From NCBI GenBank assembly GCA_019694455.1, contig JAIBBY010000001.1:186001-250000 (forward strand): 64,000 bases of DNA, in the 5' to 3' direction. The notes below the pieces were generated by a model. It was not told the origin of the DNA and made no database searches. It saw only the letters and a program-made list of their open reading frames with translations. Below, one piece after another: positions 25,917 through 34,638 of the stretch; positions within the stretch are counted from its first letter, which is position 1, and every line of letters starts with the position of its first letter. The stretch is from Pirellulales bacterium (GTDB lineage Bacteria; Planctomycetota; Planctomycetia; Pirellulales; JAEUIK01). A program made the translations under genes and the position numbers.

Positions 25917-26423
25917 ATGAAGTGTCAAAAGTGCGAGCGCCCCGCGACGTTCCACATTACGGAGCTCACTGGCGGCAAGCCCGAAGAGCTCCATTTGTGC
26001 GAGGAATGCGCCCGCGAGTACCTCACCCAGTCTGACAGCCCAGACACCGGCGCCGCCAACCTGGCGGGGGCGCTTGCCCAGCAACTCGCCGTGGGTCAAA
26101 CAGCTCAAGAATTGGCGCGACTCGACCAGCAGGCCTGCCCGGTCTGTGGGATCACCTTCTTCGAGTTCCGCAACAAAGGTCGGCTCGGCTGCCCTCACGA
26201 TTATGTGTGCTTTCAGAAAGAGCTGGAGCCCTTGCTGGCCAACATTCACGGCGAGACGACGCATGTGGGCAAACGCCCCAAGCAGAACGCCGCGGCCGAC
26301 ACCGACCAACTGACTCAGCTCGTGCGACTGCGGCGCGAGATGAAAGAGGCGATCGCCGCGGAAGATTATGAGCAGGCCTCGAAACTGCGCGACGAAATCA
26401 AGCAAATCAAGGACGCCGGCTAG
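25917..26423 (+). CDS. mcsA: McsA-type zinc-finger adaptor of protein-arginine kinase
   Basis: 168 residues. C-Q-K-C at 3-6 pairs with C-E-E-C at about 30-33; C-P-V-C-G at about 76-80 pairs with later cysteines (G-C-P, V-C-F). A UvrB/UvrC motif closes the protein (L-R-R-E-M-K-E-A-I-A-A-E-D-Y-E-Q-A-S). McsA activates McsB in Firmicutes. mcsB starts 24 nt downstream. No ctsR or clpC in the window, unlike the Bacillus operon. Cytoplasmic. Likely driven by the promoter at 25783-25810. Confidence 0.9.
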   Translation: MKCQKCERPATFHITELTGGKPEELHLCEECAREYLTQSDSPDTGAANLAGALAQQLAVGQTAQELARLDQQACPVCGITFFEFRNKGRLGCPHDYVCFQKELEPLLANIHGETTHVGKRPKQNAAADTDQLTQLVRLRREMKEAIAAEDYEQASKLRDEIKQIKDAG

Positions 26424-26446
26424 GCGTCTCGTGGATAACCTGACCG

Positions 26447-27538
26447 ATGTCCGATAAGAAGTTAGAACTGGATTATCTGGCGCACACCAGCGGCGAATGG
26501 CTTCGCGGCGCGGGGCCCCAGGCGGACATCGTGATGAGCAGCCGGATCCGTCTGGCGCGCAATCTCGCCGATTTTCCGTTTATCAGCCGGGCCAGCGAGC
26601 CCGACCGCACCGAGATTGAAAAGACGCTGCACGACGCGATCCTGCAAAGCGAACTGGCGGGCCGACTGGGCTACCTCGACGTCAGCCGCCTGGAGGGGCT
26701 AGACCGGCAATTCCTGGTCGAGCGGCAGTTGATCAGCCGCGAGCACGCCGACAGCCAAGGGGCGCGCGGCGTGGCGCTCGACGAGGAAGAACGCGTCAGC
26801 CTGATGATTAACGAAGAAGATCATCTGCGCATCCAGTGCATGCACAGCGGGCTCGATCTGGAGCGCGCGTGGGACGAGATCAACCATATCGACGACGTGC
26901 TGGCCGAGCGGATCGCGTTCGCCTTCAATCCGCGTCTGGGCTTCCTCACCGCCTGTCCGACCAACGTCGGCACTGGGATGCGCGTGAGCGTCATGCTACA
27001 CCTGCCTGCGCTGGTCATCACGCGGCAGATCGAAAAGGTCTTTCGTTCGTTACAGAAGATCAACTTGGCGGTGCGCGGGCTTTATGGCGAAGGCTCGCAG
27101 GCCATGGGCGACTTTTATCAGATCAGCAATCAAATCACCTTGGGGCGTTCTGAGCCTGATTTGATCAAACAGGTTGGCGACGTGGTGCCGGTGATCATCG
27201 ACTACGAGCGCAAGGCCCGCGATGTGCTGATCAAGGAAGGCCAACAGAATCTGCACGATCGCGTCAGCCGCGCCTATGGCATATTGCGCAACGCGCAGAC
27301 CATCAGTTCGGAAGAGACCATGCACTTGCTTTCCAGCGTCCGCATGGGAGTCAATCTGGGACTGATCCAAGACATCGAAATCCCGATGATCAATCAGCTC
27401 TTCATTCACACCCAGCCGGCGCATTTGCAAAAGCTGCGTGGTGTGGAGCTCGACACCGCCGACCGCAACATCGAGCGCGCGCGTTATCTGCGCAGGCACC
27501 TCAATCGCGAAGATGGCAACGACGCCAGTAAGAACTAG
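26447..27538 (+). CDS. mcsB: Protein-arginine kinase McsB
   Basis: 363 residues, phosphagen-kinase fold. S-S-R-I-R-L-A-R-N-L, I-N-E-E-D-H-L-R-I-Q and C-P-T-N-V-G-T-G-M-R give the ATP and catalytic framework of McsB. McsB phosphorylates arginines and marks proteins for ClpCP in Bacillus. The phosphoarginine sensor R-D-x-x-R-A appears as R-N-I-E-R-A near the C-terminus, so one Asp is Asn. The stop overlaps by 4 nt the stop of the convergent amino-acid-kinase gene. Family call secure; whether the ClpCP link holds here is unknown. Confidence 0.95.
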   Translation: MSDKKLELDYLAHTSGEWLRGAGPQADIVMSSRIRLARNLADFPFISRASEPDRTEIEKTLHDAILQSELAGRLGYLDVSRLEGLDRQFLVERQLISREHADSQGARGVALDEEERVSLMINEEDHLRIQCMHSGLDLERAWDEINHIDDVLAERIAFAFNPRLGFLTACPTNVGTGMRVSVMLHLPALVITRQIEKVFRSLQKINLAVRGLYGEGSQAMGDFYQISNQITLGRSEPDLIKQVGDVVPVIIDYERKARDVLIKEGQQNLHDRVSRAYGILRNAQTISSEETMHLLSSVRMGVNLGLIQDIEIPMINQLFIHTQPAHLQKLRGVELDTADRNIERARYLRRHLNREDGNDASKN

Positions 27539-28158
27539 CGATCGCTGGATTTTTCCGGCATCGCAATCAACCGCTGCTCTGCGAAAGCATCATCCCGCAG
27601 ATTGACGACTCTCACTGTCGTCCAACTGGCGGCGACCCTCGGAAAGCATTCGTCAACAAGTCCGGCGGCGCTGGCGGCTGGCATCGTTGAGGCTTGTGGC
27701 GCTAATCGCGATTTGAGCAAAACGAGCTCGTCGGCGCTGGCGGCGATCGCCACGCGCGCCGCAATCGAGTCGCTTGTGGCGCCCCACGAATGAGCAAGGC
27801 GAGCGCCGGCAATGGACGGCTCAATCGTGGCGAGAAAGTCGACCACATCCAGGATCATGACATTGGTCGTCTCGCGGGTCGCCACTTGCCAATCCGAGAT
27901 CACGGGGCGCTCACCGATCAACTCGGCGAGTAATCGCGCGGTGACCGACATCGCCTGCACGGCCAATTGATGCGCCTGTTCGGCGCCAAGCTGATGAATC
28001 TCGTCGTAGCCGCGCACCGCGTCGGCCAGGCGTCCGCCCCCTGCAATGAAAATAAACTGGCTGGGAACTTGCGCGCTCTGCCAGCGCCGCAGGCGAATGG
28101 CGAGGTCGGGCAGTTCCAACAGGCTGCCCCCCACTTTCACCACGCGTCGTTGCAGCAT
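27535..28158 (-). CDS. Amino-acid-kinase-fold protein, MfnE-like
   Basis: 207 residues. ATG 28158 makes a TGATG junction with the stop of the upstream gene; TTG 28164 is an alternative in-frame start. The N-terminus V-V-K-V-G-G-S-L and F-I-A-G-G-G-R-L-A-D-A-V-R are the amino-acid/uridylate-kinase nucleotide site. In methanogens MfnE of this fold phosphorylates the aminomethylfuran-methyl phosphate precursor of methanofuran. Position downstream of hydantoinase-like and ATP-grasp genes supports that role. Alternative: a generic small-molecule kinase. Family sure, pathway role inferred. Confidence 0.85.
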   Translation of the reverse strand: MLQRRVVKVGGSLLELPDLAIRLRRWQSAQVPSQFIFIAGGGRLADAVRGYDEIHQLGAEQAHQLAVQAMSVTARLLAELIGERPVISDWQVATRETTNVMILDVVDFLATIEPSIAGARLAHSWGATSDSIAARVAIAASADELVLLKSRLAPQASTMPAASAAGLVDECFPRVAASWTTVRVVNLRDDAFAEQRLIAMPEKSSDR

Positions 28159-29177
28159 CACCAATCGGACTCAGCTAATTGCGCGACCGCAAAGGCGGGC
28201 GCGCAGCGTGAAAGCTCGCTTCCCAATTTTGCGGCCAGCGAGATCGTTTCCAACTCGGCCCAGACGTACCGGCCCGCCGAGGATGAAATCGCCTTTTGCA
28301 GCAGAAATTCTCCTTCGCCAGAAATCACTAATAGCCGTGGCGACGGCATCGACTCGATCGCACGGTTCATGGCGCCGACGATCTCTTGCACCTGCGCCGA
28401 TTCAATATGCCAGGCCGCGCGCATGGCGTCGTGCATGGCGTACGCATCGTGGTCGAGGCATAGCATGCGCGCCAAGCGATCGCGAGCAAACTCATGCGTT
28501 GCCGGTCGGCCGTCCGCAGTGCATGTGTCGGCAGCGCACTCGGGCAGGCGCCCCAGCATCAGATATGCATCGAGCGTTGTCGCGAATAGTTCTCGCGCTA
28601 TCGGCAGCAGTTCGTCGCCATAAGGCAGATGCGTCACCAGCGAACAGATCGGCGTCCGCGAGGCGCCGGTGTAGACCAGTTCGCCCGAACGCAAGCGTTC
28701 CAGGTCGGTCGATCCGCGCGCGGCAAGTCGCCCGTCGATTAGCGGTATCAAGTCGCAGGTCGTGGACCCCAGGTCGGTCAATAGCACCGGACCACGCGCG
28801 AACAGCGTGCCGACATAACGCGCCAGCGCGTGCCAGTTTGACGCCGCAGCCATTTCGGGATGTTCGCGTGTCAGCTTGGGGGGCGCCAACATTCCATCGG
28901 TATGATAAATGCGAACTTCGCGATCGCCGGCCGCCTCGACCAGCGCGTCCACGATCCAACGAACTCCCTCGGCCTTGGTGCGAAAGCAATCCGCCAGTTC
29001 TCCGGTCATGGTCGCCGCAACACGCGAACACTGAGGCGCCGCGTCGATCAATTGGCGGATCGCCTGAGCCAGGCGATCTGGCTGGCGCCACAACGGAAAG
29101 TGCTGGTGAGCGCACCAGCCGGCCTGCGACGCCGCCTTGAGATTGGCGCCGCCGATGTCGATTCCTAGTAGTTCCAT
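28158..29177 (-). CDS. Hydantoinase/oxoprolinase-like ASKHA protein, MfnF-like
   Basis: 339 residues. Starts L-L-G-I-D-I-G-G-A-N-L-K-A-A, the phosphate-1 loop of the ASKHA fold; L-T-D-L-G-S-T-T-C-D-L-I-P is the second nucleotide loop. Proteins of this kind occur in tetrahydromethanopterin C1 gene clusters, and the methanogen enzyme MfnF joins the furan diphosphate to gamma-glutamyltyramine. Here it sits between the ATP-grasp and kinase genes, with a TGATG junction to the latter and a 6-nt gap from the former. The function is inferred from family and context. Confidence 0.85.
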   Translation of the reverse strand: MELLGIDIGGANLKAASQAGWCAHQHFPLWRQPDRLAQAIRQLIDAAPQCSRVAATMTGELADCFRTKAEGVRWIVDALVEAAGDREVRIYHTDGMLAPPKLTREHPEMAAASNWHALARYVGTLFARGPVLLTDLGSTTCDLIPLIDGRLAARGSTDLERLRSGELVYTGASRTPICSLVTHLPYGDELLPIARELFATTLDAYLMLGRLPECAADTCTADGRPATHEFARDRLARMLCLDHDAYAMHDAMRAAWHIESAQVQEIVGAMNRAIESMPSPRLLVISGEGEFLLQKAISSSAGRYVWAELETISLAAKLGSELSRCAPAFAVAQLAESDW

Positions 29178-29183
29178 GCCACG

Positions 29184-30164
29184 CTACACCGAGTCCAATG
29201 CCATTTTGCCGTCCGCCGCAAAGCGCGGCGCCTCGGGTCGAAAGCCTAACAGGGGACGATCGCCGCCCGCAATCCGCAGCATCCAATCGGCCAGGTTCCC
29301 CTCGGCGATGGTTCGCAGGCCAACATAGGAGGTCGTGAGCCTCGGATTCAGTTCGACCACTCGATCCTGATCGCTGCTGGCGCCCAACACCAGATCGACG
29401 CCAATCCAGCCGCGCGGCCGATCGAGCGTGGCGACCGCCCGCGCGGCCAGTCGAAATGCTCTTTTTTGCAGCGCTCGCGACGCGATAAACTCGCCGCCCA
29501 GATAGGCGAAATCGGCCGCTAAGGTCTGACGGCAGGGAGGCAGCGGATGACAGCCTTGGGGTCCGCATAAGAAACTCACGCTCGCCGCGACGCCCTGCAA
29601 TAATTCCTCGACGCGCCAGCGCCGACCGTCGTCTGTAGCCGCGGCAAGCTGATCCCATGAGTCAATTCGCCGCAAATCTTGAGAGCCAGCGCCATCGCAC
29701 GGCTTGACGATGGCCGGCAAACGGATGGCAAGTTGGTGGGGCGCCGCATCGCCAATCAACCTTCCGCTGGTGGTCGGCACTCCGTTAGCCGCCAAATGTT
29801 CGCACATGGCGTGCTTATCCGACATCAGACCAATCATGTCGTCGCGGCAGGCCAGCAAGTATCCACCCGCGGCGCTTGCACGACGGCAATAGCGAAGCAG
29901 CAAACCATCGAGTTCTGGCGCTACGACAATCGACCAATCGGCTCGGGGCGCCTCGCGAGCGAGAAATTCGTCTGGCGCTTGGCCGTTGCATTCAACCACG
30001 CGATGCCCCGCCGCGATCAGATCGGCCTGCAGCGCGTCGCGCATGGCCTGGCCTTCGTGCGCCAAGCTGGGGGGGGGCGGAGCGGCGTACACCGCGTTCC
30101 AACCGTCAGTCACAAATTCGAACAGTAGGATGCGCAGCCGCGGATTCAATGGTTGTTCGCACAA
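29184..30164 (-). CDS. ATP-grasp ligase, MfnD-like
   Basis: 326 residues from TTG 30164. ATP-grasp features: I-V-K-P-C-D-G-A-G-S, V-E-E-L-L-Q-G, G-V-D-L-V-L-G, and V-E-L-N-P-R-L-T-T-S-Y-V-G-L-R near the C-terminus, whose N-P-R-x-T-T-S-x-V-G block resembles archaeal MfnD, the tyramine-glutamate ligase of methanofuran synthesis. The substrate here could be tyrosine or tyramine; methylotroph methylofuran uses tyrosine. First gene of the three-gene minus-strand operon; a TACAAT box lies about 26 nt upstream. Family sure, substrate inferred. Confidence 0.85.
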   Translation of the reverse strand: MCEQPLNPRLRILLFEFVTDGWNAVYAAPPPPSLAHEGQAMRDALQADLIAAGHRVVECNGQAPDEFLAREAPRADWSIVVAPELDGLLLRYCRRASAAGGYLLACRDDMIGLMSDKHAMCEHLAANGVPTTSGRLIGDAAPHQLAIRLPAIVKPCDGAGSQDLRRIDSWDQLAAATDDGRRWRVEELLQGVAASVSFLCGPQGCHPLPPCRQTLAADFAYLGGEFIASRALQKRAFRLAARAVATLDRPRGWIGVDLVLGASSDQDRVVELNPRLTTSYVGLRTIAEGNLADWMLRIAGGDRPLLGFRPEAPRFAADGKMALDSV

Positions 30165-30189
30165 TCGAGGTGGTTCTCAACGTGCGAGG

Positions 30190-30195
30190 ATTGTA
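30190..30195 (-). promoter_or_regulatory. Candidate -10 box (TACAAT) for the MfnD/F/E-like operon
   Basis: TACAAT on the minus strand 26-31 nt before the TTG start of the ATP-grasp gene. No matching -35 found. The short 82-bp spacer must also hold the plus-strand promoter of the oligopeptide transporter. Confidence 0.22.
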
Positions 30196-30246
30196 CAACA
30201 TGGGTCGAATCTCGGCAGAAGCCCACCCGTGCCAAGGAATCGATGC

Positions 30247-32514
30247 ATGGCGGCGCAACAAACGATCGACAAACCCAAGTCGCCTCCCAAAGAGGTCACG
30301 CCCGCGCATCGGCCCTTTGTGGCCGACAATGAAGTGCTGCCTGAATTTACCTGGCAGGCACTGATCTTGGGATCGGTGCTGGGAATCTTGTTTGGCGCGT
30401 CGTCGCTCTATTTGGTTCTGAAAGTTGGCCTAACCGTCTCCGCATCGATCCCCGTGGCGGTGCTGGCGATCACGCTTTTTCGCGTATTCTCGCGAATCAC
30501 GGGGACGCGCCGCGCCACCATCCTGGAAAACAACATCGTCCAAACCACGGGCTCGGCGGGCGAATCGATCGCCTTTGGCGTTGGCGTGACCATCCCCGCG
30601 CTGATGCTGCTCGGCGGTGAGATGGAGTTTTTGCAGGTGATGACGGTCGGCACGCTGGGCGCCCTGTTGGGCATCTTGATGATGATTCCGCTGCGGCGCG
30701 CGTTCATCGTCAAGCAACATGGCGTGCTGACGTATCCCGAAGGCACTGCCTGCGCCGATGTGCTAATCGCCGGTGAGCAGGGGGGGGCGACGGCCGCCAC
30801 GGTATTTACCGGCTTTGGTCTGGCGTTTGTCTACAAGTTTTTGACGGCCGCCATGGGGTTGTGGAAAGAGGTCGTCAAGCTGCCGCTGGTCATGCTGCAA
30901 AAGTCCGAGACGGGCGCCACTACGCAGATCGGCCTGCGAGGCGGAGCGCTGTCTGGCGAATTGTCGCCAGAACTGTTGGGCGTAGGGTACATCATCGGTC
31001 CGCGGATTGCCTCTTTGATGCTGGGCGGCGGTGTGCTGGCCTGGCTGGTGATTACACCATTGATTGTCTTGGTGGGGGCCGATCCCGCAGCGCAAGACAC
31101 CACCTCGGATCAATTTCTGGGCATGGTGCGCGAGAATTACGTGCTTTACATCGGCGCAGGCGCCGTCGCGACCGGCGGCATCATCAGCATGATTCAGGCC
31201 TTGCCGATGATCTTTGGCTCAGTGGCGAGCGGGCTGCGCGACATGCGATCTTCGTTTGGCGGCGCCGAAGCCGCCGTCACGCCGCGCACGGCGCGCGATC
31301 TGCCGATTTGGGTGACAGTATTGGGGAGCATCGCGCTGGTCTTGATACTGACCGCCGTGCCTGGGTTGGGCCTGGGATTTAACCCGCGCGGCATTGCTGG
31401 CGCGCTGTTGATTGTGCTCTTTGGCTTTCTTTTCGTCACGGTCTCCGCGCGATTGACCGGGGAGGTCGGTTCGTCGTCGAACCCAATATCTGGCATGACC
31501 GTGGCAACTCTCTTGCTGACATGCCTCATCTTTTTGGCCATGAACGAGCGCGGGCCATCGGCAACCTTCACGGCGCTAATGGTGGCGGCCGTTGTTTGCA
31601 TCGCCGCCAGCAATGGCGGCACCACGGCACAAGATCTCAAGACCGGCTACCTGGTGGGGGGCACGCCACGCTTACAGCAATACGCCATCGTGATCGGGGC
31701 GCTCACATCGGCCAGTGTGATTGGCGGAATCTTGATCCTGATGAACAGCGCCGGCACGGTCTGGTCGGCCGATCCTCGCAACTTGCCCAACTACCGGGTG
31801 CCCGACGTCACGGCTCTGACGCGCATGGAACAGCCGGGAGGGGAGCACGCCGCCAAGGACAAGAACAGCTACCACGTTTTATACGTTCGGCAAAAGGAAA
31901 TCGAAGGCGTCCCCGCCGGAAAGTACCTGGTCGACAATTCGGGACAGATTCGCTATCTCGTCGACCCCGCAATCAACGGCCGACTCACGCAGCGCGACGA
32001 CGGCACTGCCGTCGCGCGTTTTGAGGCGCCCAAGACGCGCCTGATGGCGCTGATAATCGATGGCATCTTGAACCAGCGTCTGCCGTGGACTCTGGTGCTG
32101 TTAGGGGCTTTGATCGCCATCACGCTGGAACTGGCGGGCACGTCATCGTTGCCGTTCGCGGTCGGAGTGTATCTGCCGCTTTCGACTTCGGTTCCCATCT
32201 TCATTGGCGGCGCCTTACGGTGGGTGGTCGACAAACTCCATGGCCGATCGGCTGCCGAAGCGGAAATGAGCCCTGGGGTATTGCTCAGTTCGGGCTACAT
32301 CGCGGGGGGCGCCATCGCCGGCCTATTGATCGCGTTCATGGCCTTGCTGCCGAAAGCACCAGTCGACATCGCCAAGTCGCTGCGCATGGAAGAACGTTTG
32401 CCCGCCTGGTGGCATGCCGCCTATGGACCGGAATATTTGGCGCTAGGCATGTTCGCCTTGCTGTTGATCTGCCTCTTTGTCGTTGGCCTCAGAAAGCAAC
32501 GGAACACGAAATGA
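30247..32514 (+). CDS. OPT-family oligopeptide transporter
   Basis: 755 residues from ATG 30247; a longer reading from 29986 crosses the divergent gene and is unlikely. Many hydrophobic helices (about 14-16). Family motifs: L-Y-L-V-L-K-V-G-L near the start, T-G-S-A-G-E-S, Y-P-E-G-T-A-C-A, and S-N-P-I-S-G-M-T, a block conserved in OPT/YSL transporters. Residues about 505-605 form a hydrophilic insert before the last helices. OPT proteins import oligopeptides or metal chelates with protons. The stop overlaps the start of an S46 dipeptidyl peptidase gene, suggesting peptide feeding. Confidence 0.93.
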   Translation: MAAQQTIDKPKSPPKEVTPAHRPFVADNEVLPEFTWQALILGSVLGILFGASSLYLVLKVGLTVSASIPVAVLAITLFRVFSRITGTRRATILENNIVQTTGSAGESIAFGVGVTIPALMLLGGEMEFLQVMTVGTLGALLGILMMIPLRRAFIVKQHGVLTYPEGTACADVLIAGEQGGATAATVFTGFGLAFVYKFLTAAMGLWKEVVKLPLVMLQKSETGATTQIGLRGGALSGELSPELLGVGYIIGPRIASLMLGGGVLAWLVITPLIVLVGADPAAQDTTSDQFLGMVRENYVLYIGAGAVATGGIISMIQALPMIFGSVASGLRDMRSSFGGAEAAVTPRTARDLPIWVTVLGSIALVLILTAVPGLGLGFNPRGIAGALLIVLFGFLFVTVSARLTGEVGSSSNPISGMTVATLLLTCLIFLAMNERGPSATFTALMVAAVVCIAASNGGTTAQDLKTGYLVGGTPRLQQYAIVIGALTSASVIGGILILMNSAGTVWSADPRNLPNYRVPDVTALTRMEQPGGEHAAKDKNSYHVLYVRQKEIEGVPAGKYLVDNSGQIRYLVDPAINGRLTQRDDGTAVARFEAPKTRLMALIIDGILNQRLPWTLVLLGALIAITLELAGTSSLPFAVGVYLPLSTSVPIFIGGALRWVVDKLHGRSAAEAEMSPGVLLSSGYIAGGAIAGLLIAFMALLPKAPVDIAKSLRMEERLPAWWHAAYGPEYLALGMFALLLICLFVVGLRKQRNTK

Positions 32515-34595
32515 ATTTGTCTGCTCTGCTTATTCGATCGCTCCTATTCTCCGCTATCGTCATGACCGCCAGCATCACCTACAGCGACGAAGGCATGTGG
32601 TTGTTCAACAACCCGCCTCGCCAATTGCTCAAGGAAAAACACAACTTCGAAGTCACCGACCAGTGGCTCGAACATTTGCAGAAGTCGTCGGTGCGTTTTA
32701 ACAGCGGCGGCTCCGGATCGTTTGTCTCCTCCAACGGGTTGGTGATGACCAACCATCACGTCGGCGCCGACGCCTTGGCCAAGCTCAGCACGCCCGAGCG
32801 CGACCTGCTGCAAGAGGGCTACTACGCCACCAAGCCGGAGGACGAGATCAAGTGCCATGACCTGGAGTTGAACGTGCTGATGAGCATTGAGGACGTGACG
32901 GCGCGCGTGAATGAAGCCGTAAAGGCCGACATGAGCGCCGCCGACGCGCAGGTTGCTCGGCGCGCCGTGATGAACACGATCGAAAAGGAGTCGCTCGACG
33001 CCACCGGCCTGCGCAGCGATGTGGTGACGTTGTACAACGGCGGCCTCTATCACCTGTATCGCTTCAAGAAGTACACCGACGTGCGGCTGGTGTTCGCGCC
33101 GGAGAAGCAGGTCGCGTTCTTCGGCGGCGATCCTGACAACTTCGAGTATCCGCGCTACGATCTGGATGTCACCTTCTTTCGCGTTTACGAAGACGATCAG
33201 CCCGCCAAGATCGAGCACTTTTTGAAGTGGAGCGAAGCGGGCGCGGGAGATGGCGAACTGGTGTTCGTGTCGGGCCACCCCGGCCGGACCGATCGGCAGA
33301 ACACGGTGGCGCACCTTGAGTTTCTGCGCGATCGGGTGCTGCCGATTTCGCTCAACACGATTCGCCGCCGCGAAGTCAATTTGCGGATGTATTCTGAAAA
33401 CAGCAGCGAAAACGCTCGTCAAGCGGAGGACGAGTTGTTTGGATATCAGAACAGCCGCAAGGCGCGGTTAGGTCAATTGGCCGGGCTGCAAGACCCCGCC
33501 TTCATGAGTCCGCTTCGACAGAACGAACGTCGTCTGCGCGAAGCGGTGAATAAGGATCCGAAACTGCGCGAGGCCGCGGGCACAGCCTGGCAGGATGTCG
33601 AAAAGGCCATCGCGGCCTGGGAGCGGCTTTACACCGAGTACACGCTGCTCGAACAAGGTCACGCCTTCAACAGCGAGTTGTTCAATTTCGCGCGCACCTT
33701 GGTGCGGCTGAGTGAAGAAGCAGGCCGCCCCAACGAAGAACGTTTGCGCGAATTCCGCGAATCGAACCTGGAATCGCTCAAGCAGCAACTGTTCTCCACC
33801 GCTCCGATTTATAAACCGTTGGAGATCGCCAAGTTGGCCGATTCGCTTGGCATGTGGATGGAGCGAGCCGGCGCCGAGAACGAACTGGTTCAGCAGGCGC
33901 TAGCCGGCGCATCGCCGCAAGAGCGCGCCGCGGCGCTGGTGAACGGCACCGCTCTCGAAGACGTCGATCTGCGCAAGAAGCTGGCTGAAGGCGGCGCCGA
34001 CGCGCTGGCGGCCCAATCGACTGACCCGATGTTGGGACTTGCCCGGCTGGTCGATTCCGCGGCCCGCCGCGTGCGCAAGAATTACGAAGAGCAAGTGGAA
34101 GAGCCGCTGCGGCAGGCCTACGCCAGAATTGCCAACGCGCGGTTTGCCATTGAAGGCACCGACACTTACCCTGACGCGACTTTCACGCTGCGACTGGCCT
34201 TTGGCACGGTGCGCGGCTATGAGGAAGGCGGTCAACAAATCGCTCCCTGGACGACGCTCGGCGGCACTTACGAGCATGCGGCGGCCCATGGCAGCATGCC
34301 CCCCTTCGACCTGCCCAAGAGTTGGCTCCAGCGCAAAGACCGGTTGGACCTCACCACCCCGTTCAACTTTGTCAACACGGCGGACATTATCGGCGGCAAC
34401 TCAGGCAGTCCGATCGTAAACAAATCCGGCGAGGTCGTGGGCATTATCTTTGACGGCAACATCTATTCGCTCGTGCTGGCGTATGCGTACACCGACGAGA
34501 GGGCGCGGGCCGTGGGCGTTCACTCCGCGGGCATCACCGAGGCGCTCAACAAAATCTACGAGGCCAGCGAGTTGGCGAACGAACTAGGGCACTAA
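32511..34595 (+). CDS. S46-family dipeptidyl peptidase (DPP7-like)
   Basis: 694 residues from ATG 32511, which overlaps the transporter stop by 4 nt. A signal peptide covers about 1-25. The trypsin-like triad is visible: H83 (T-N-H-H-V-G), an Asp in the Y-P-R-Y-D-L-D block, and S631 (G-G-N-S-G-S-P). The residue 18 positions after the Ser is Gly649; in the family Gly here marks DPP7 (hydrophobic P1) while Arg marks DPP11 (Asp/Glu). So it probably clips dipeptides after hydrophobic residues outside the cytoplasm. The length fits the family. Confidence 0.93.
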   Translation: MNLSALLIRSLLFSAIVMTASITYSDEGMWLFNNPPRQLLKEKHNFEVTDQWLEHLQKSSVRFNSGGSGSFVSSNGLVMTNHHVGADALAKLSTPERDLLQEGYYATKPEDEIKCHDLELNVLMSIEDVTARVNEAVKADMSAADAQVARRAVMNTIEKESLDATGLRSDVVTLYNGGLYHLYRFKKYTDVRLVFAPEKQVAFFGGDPDNFEYPRYDLDVTFFRVYEDDQPAKIEHFLKWSEAGAGDGELVFVSGHPGRTDRQNTVAHLEFLRDRVLPISLNTIRRREVNLRMYSENSSENARQAEDELFGYQNSRKARLGQLAGLQDPAFMSPLRQNERRLREAVNKDPKLREAAGTAWQDVEKAIAAWERLYTEYTLLEQGHAFNSELFNFARTLVRLSEEAGRPNEERLREFRESNLESLKQQLFSTAPIYKPLEIAKLADSLGMWMERAGAENELVQQALAGASPQERAAALVNGTALEDVDLRKKLAEGGADALAAQSTDPMLGLARLVDSAARRVRKNYEEQVEEPLRQAYARIANARFAIEGTDTYPDATFTLRLAFGTVRGYEEGGQQIAPWTTLGGTYEHAAAHGSMPPFDLPKSWLQRKDRLDLTTPFNFVNTADIIGGNSGSPIVNKSGEVVGIIFDGNIYSLVLAYAYTDERARAVGVHSAGITEALNKIYEASELANELGH

Positions 34596-34638
34596 CTGAG
34601 CCGCTGGGGGCAGGGGCGCCATCAAACGGCAATCGCCT

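Noticed and set aside
28046-29658. Plus ORF 28046-29140 and minus ORF 28492-29658 over the MfnF-like gene
   Set aside because: Arg/Ser-rich out-of-frame readings; only the 28158-29177 frame shows ASKHA motifs and operon junctions.
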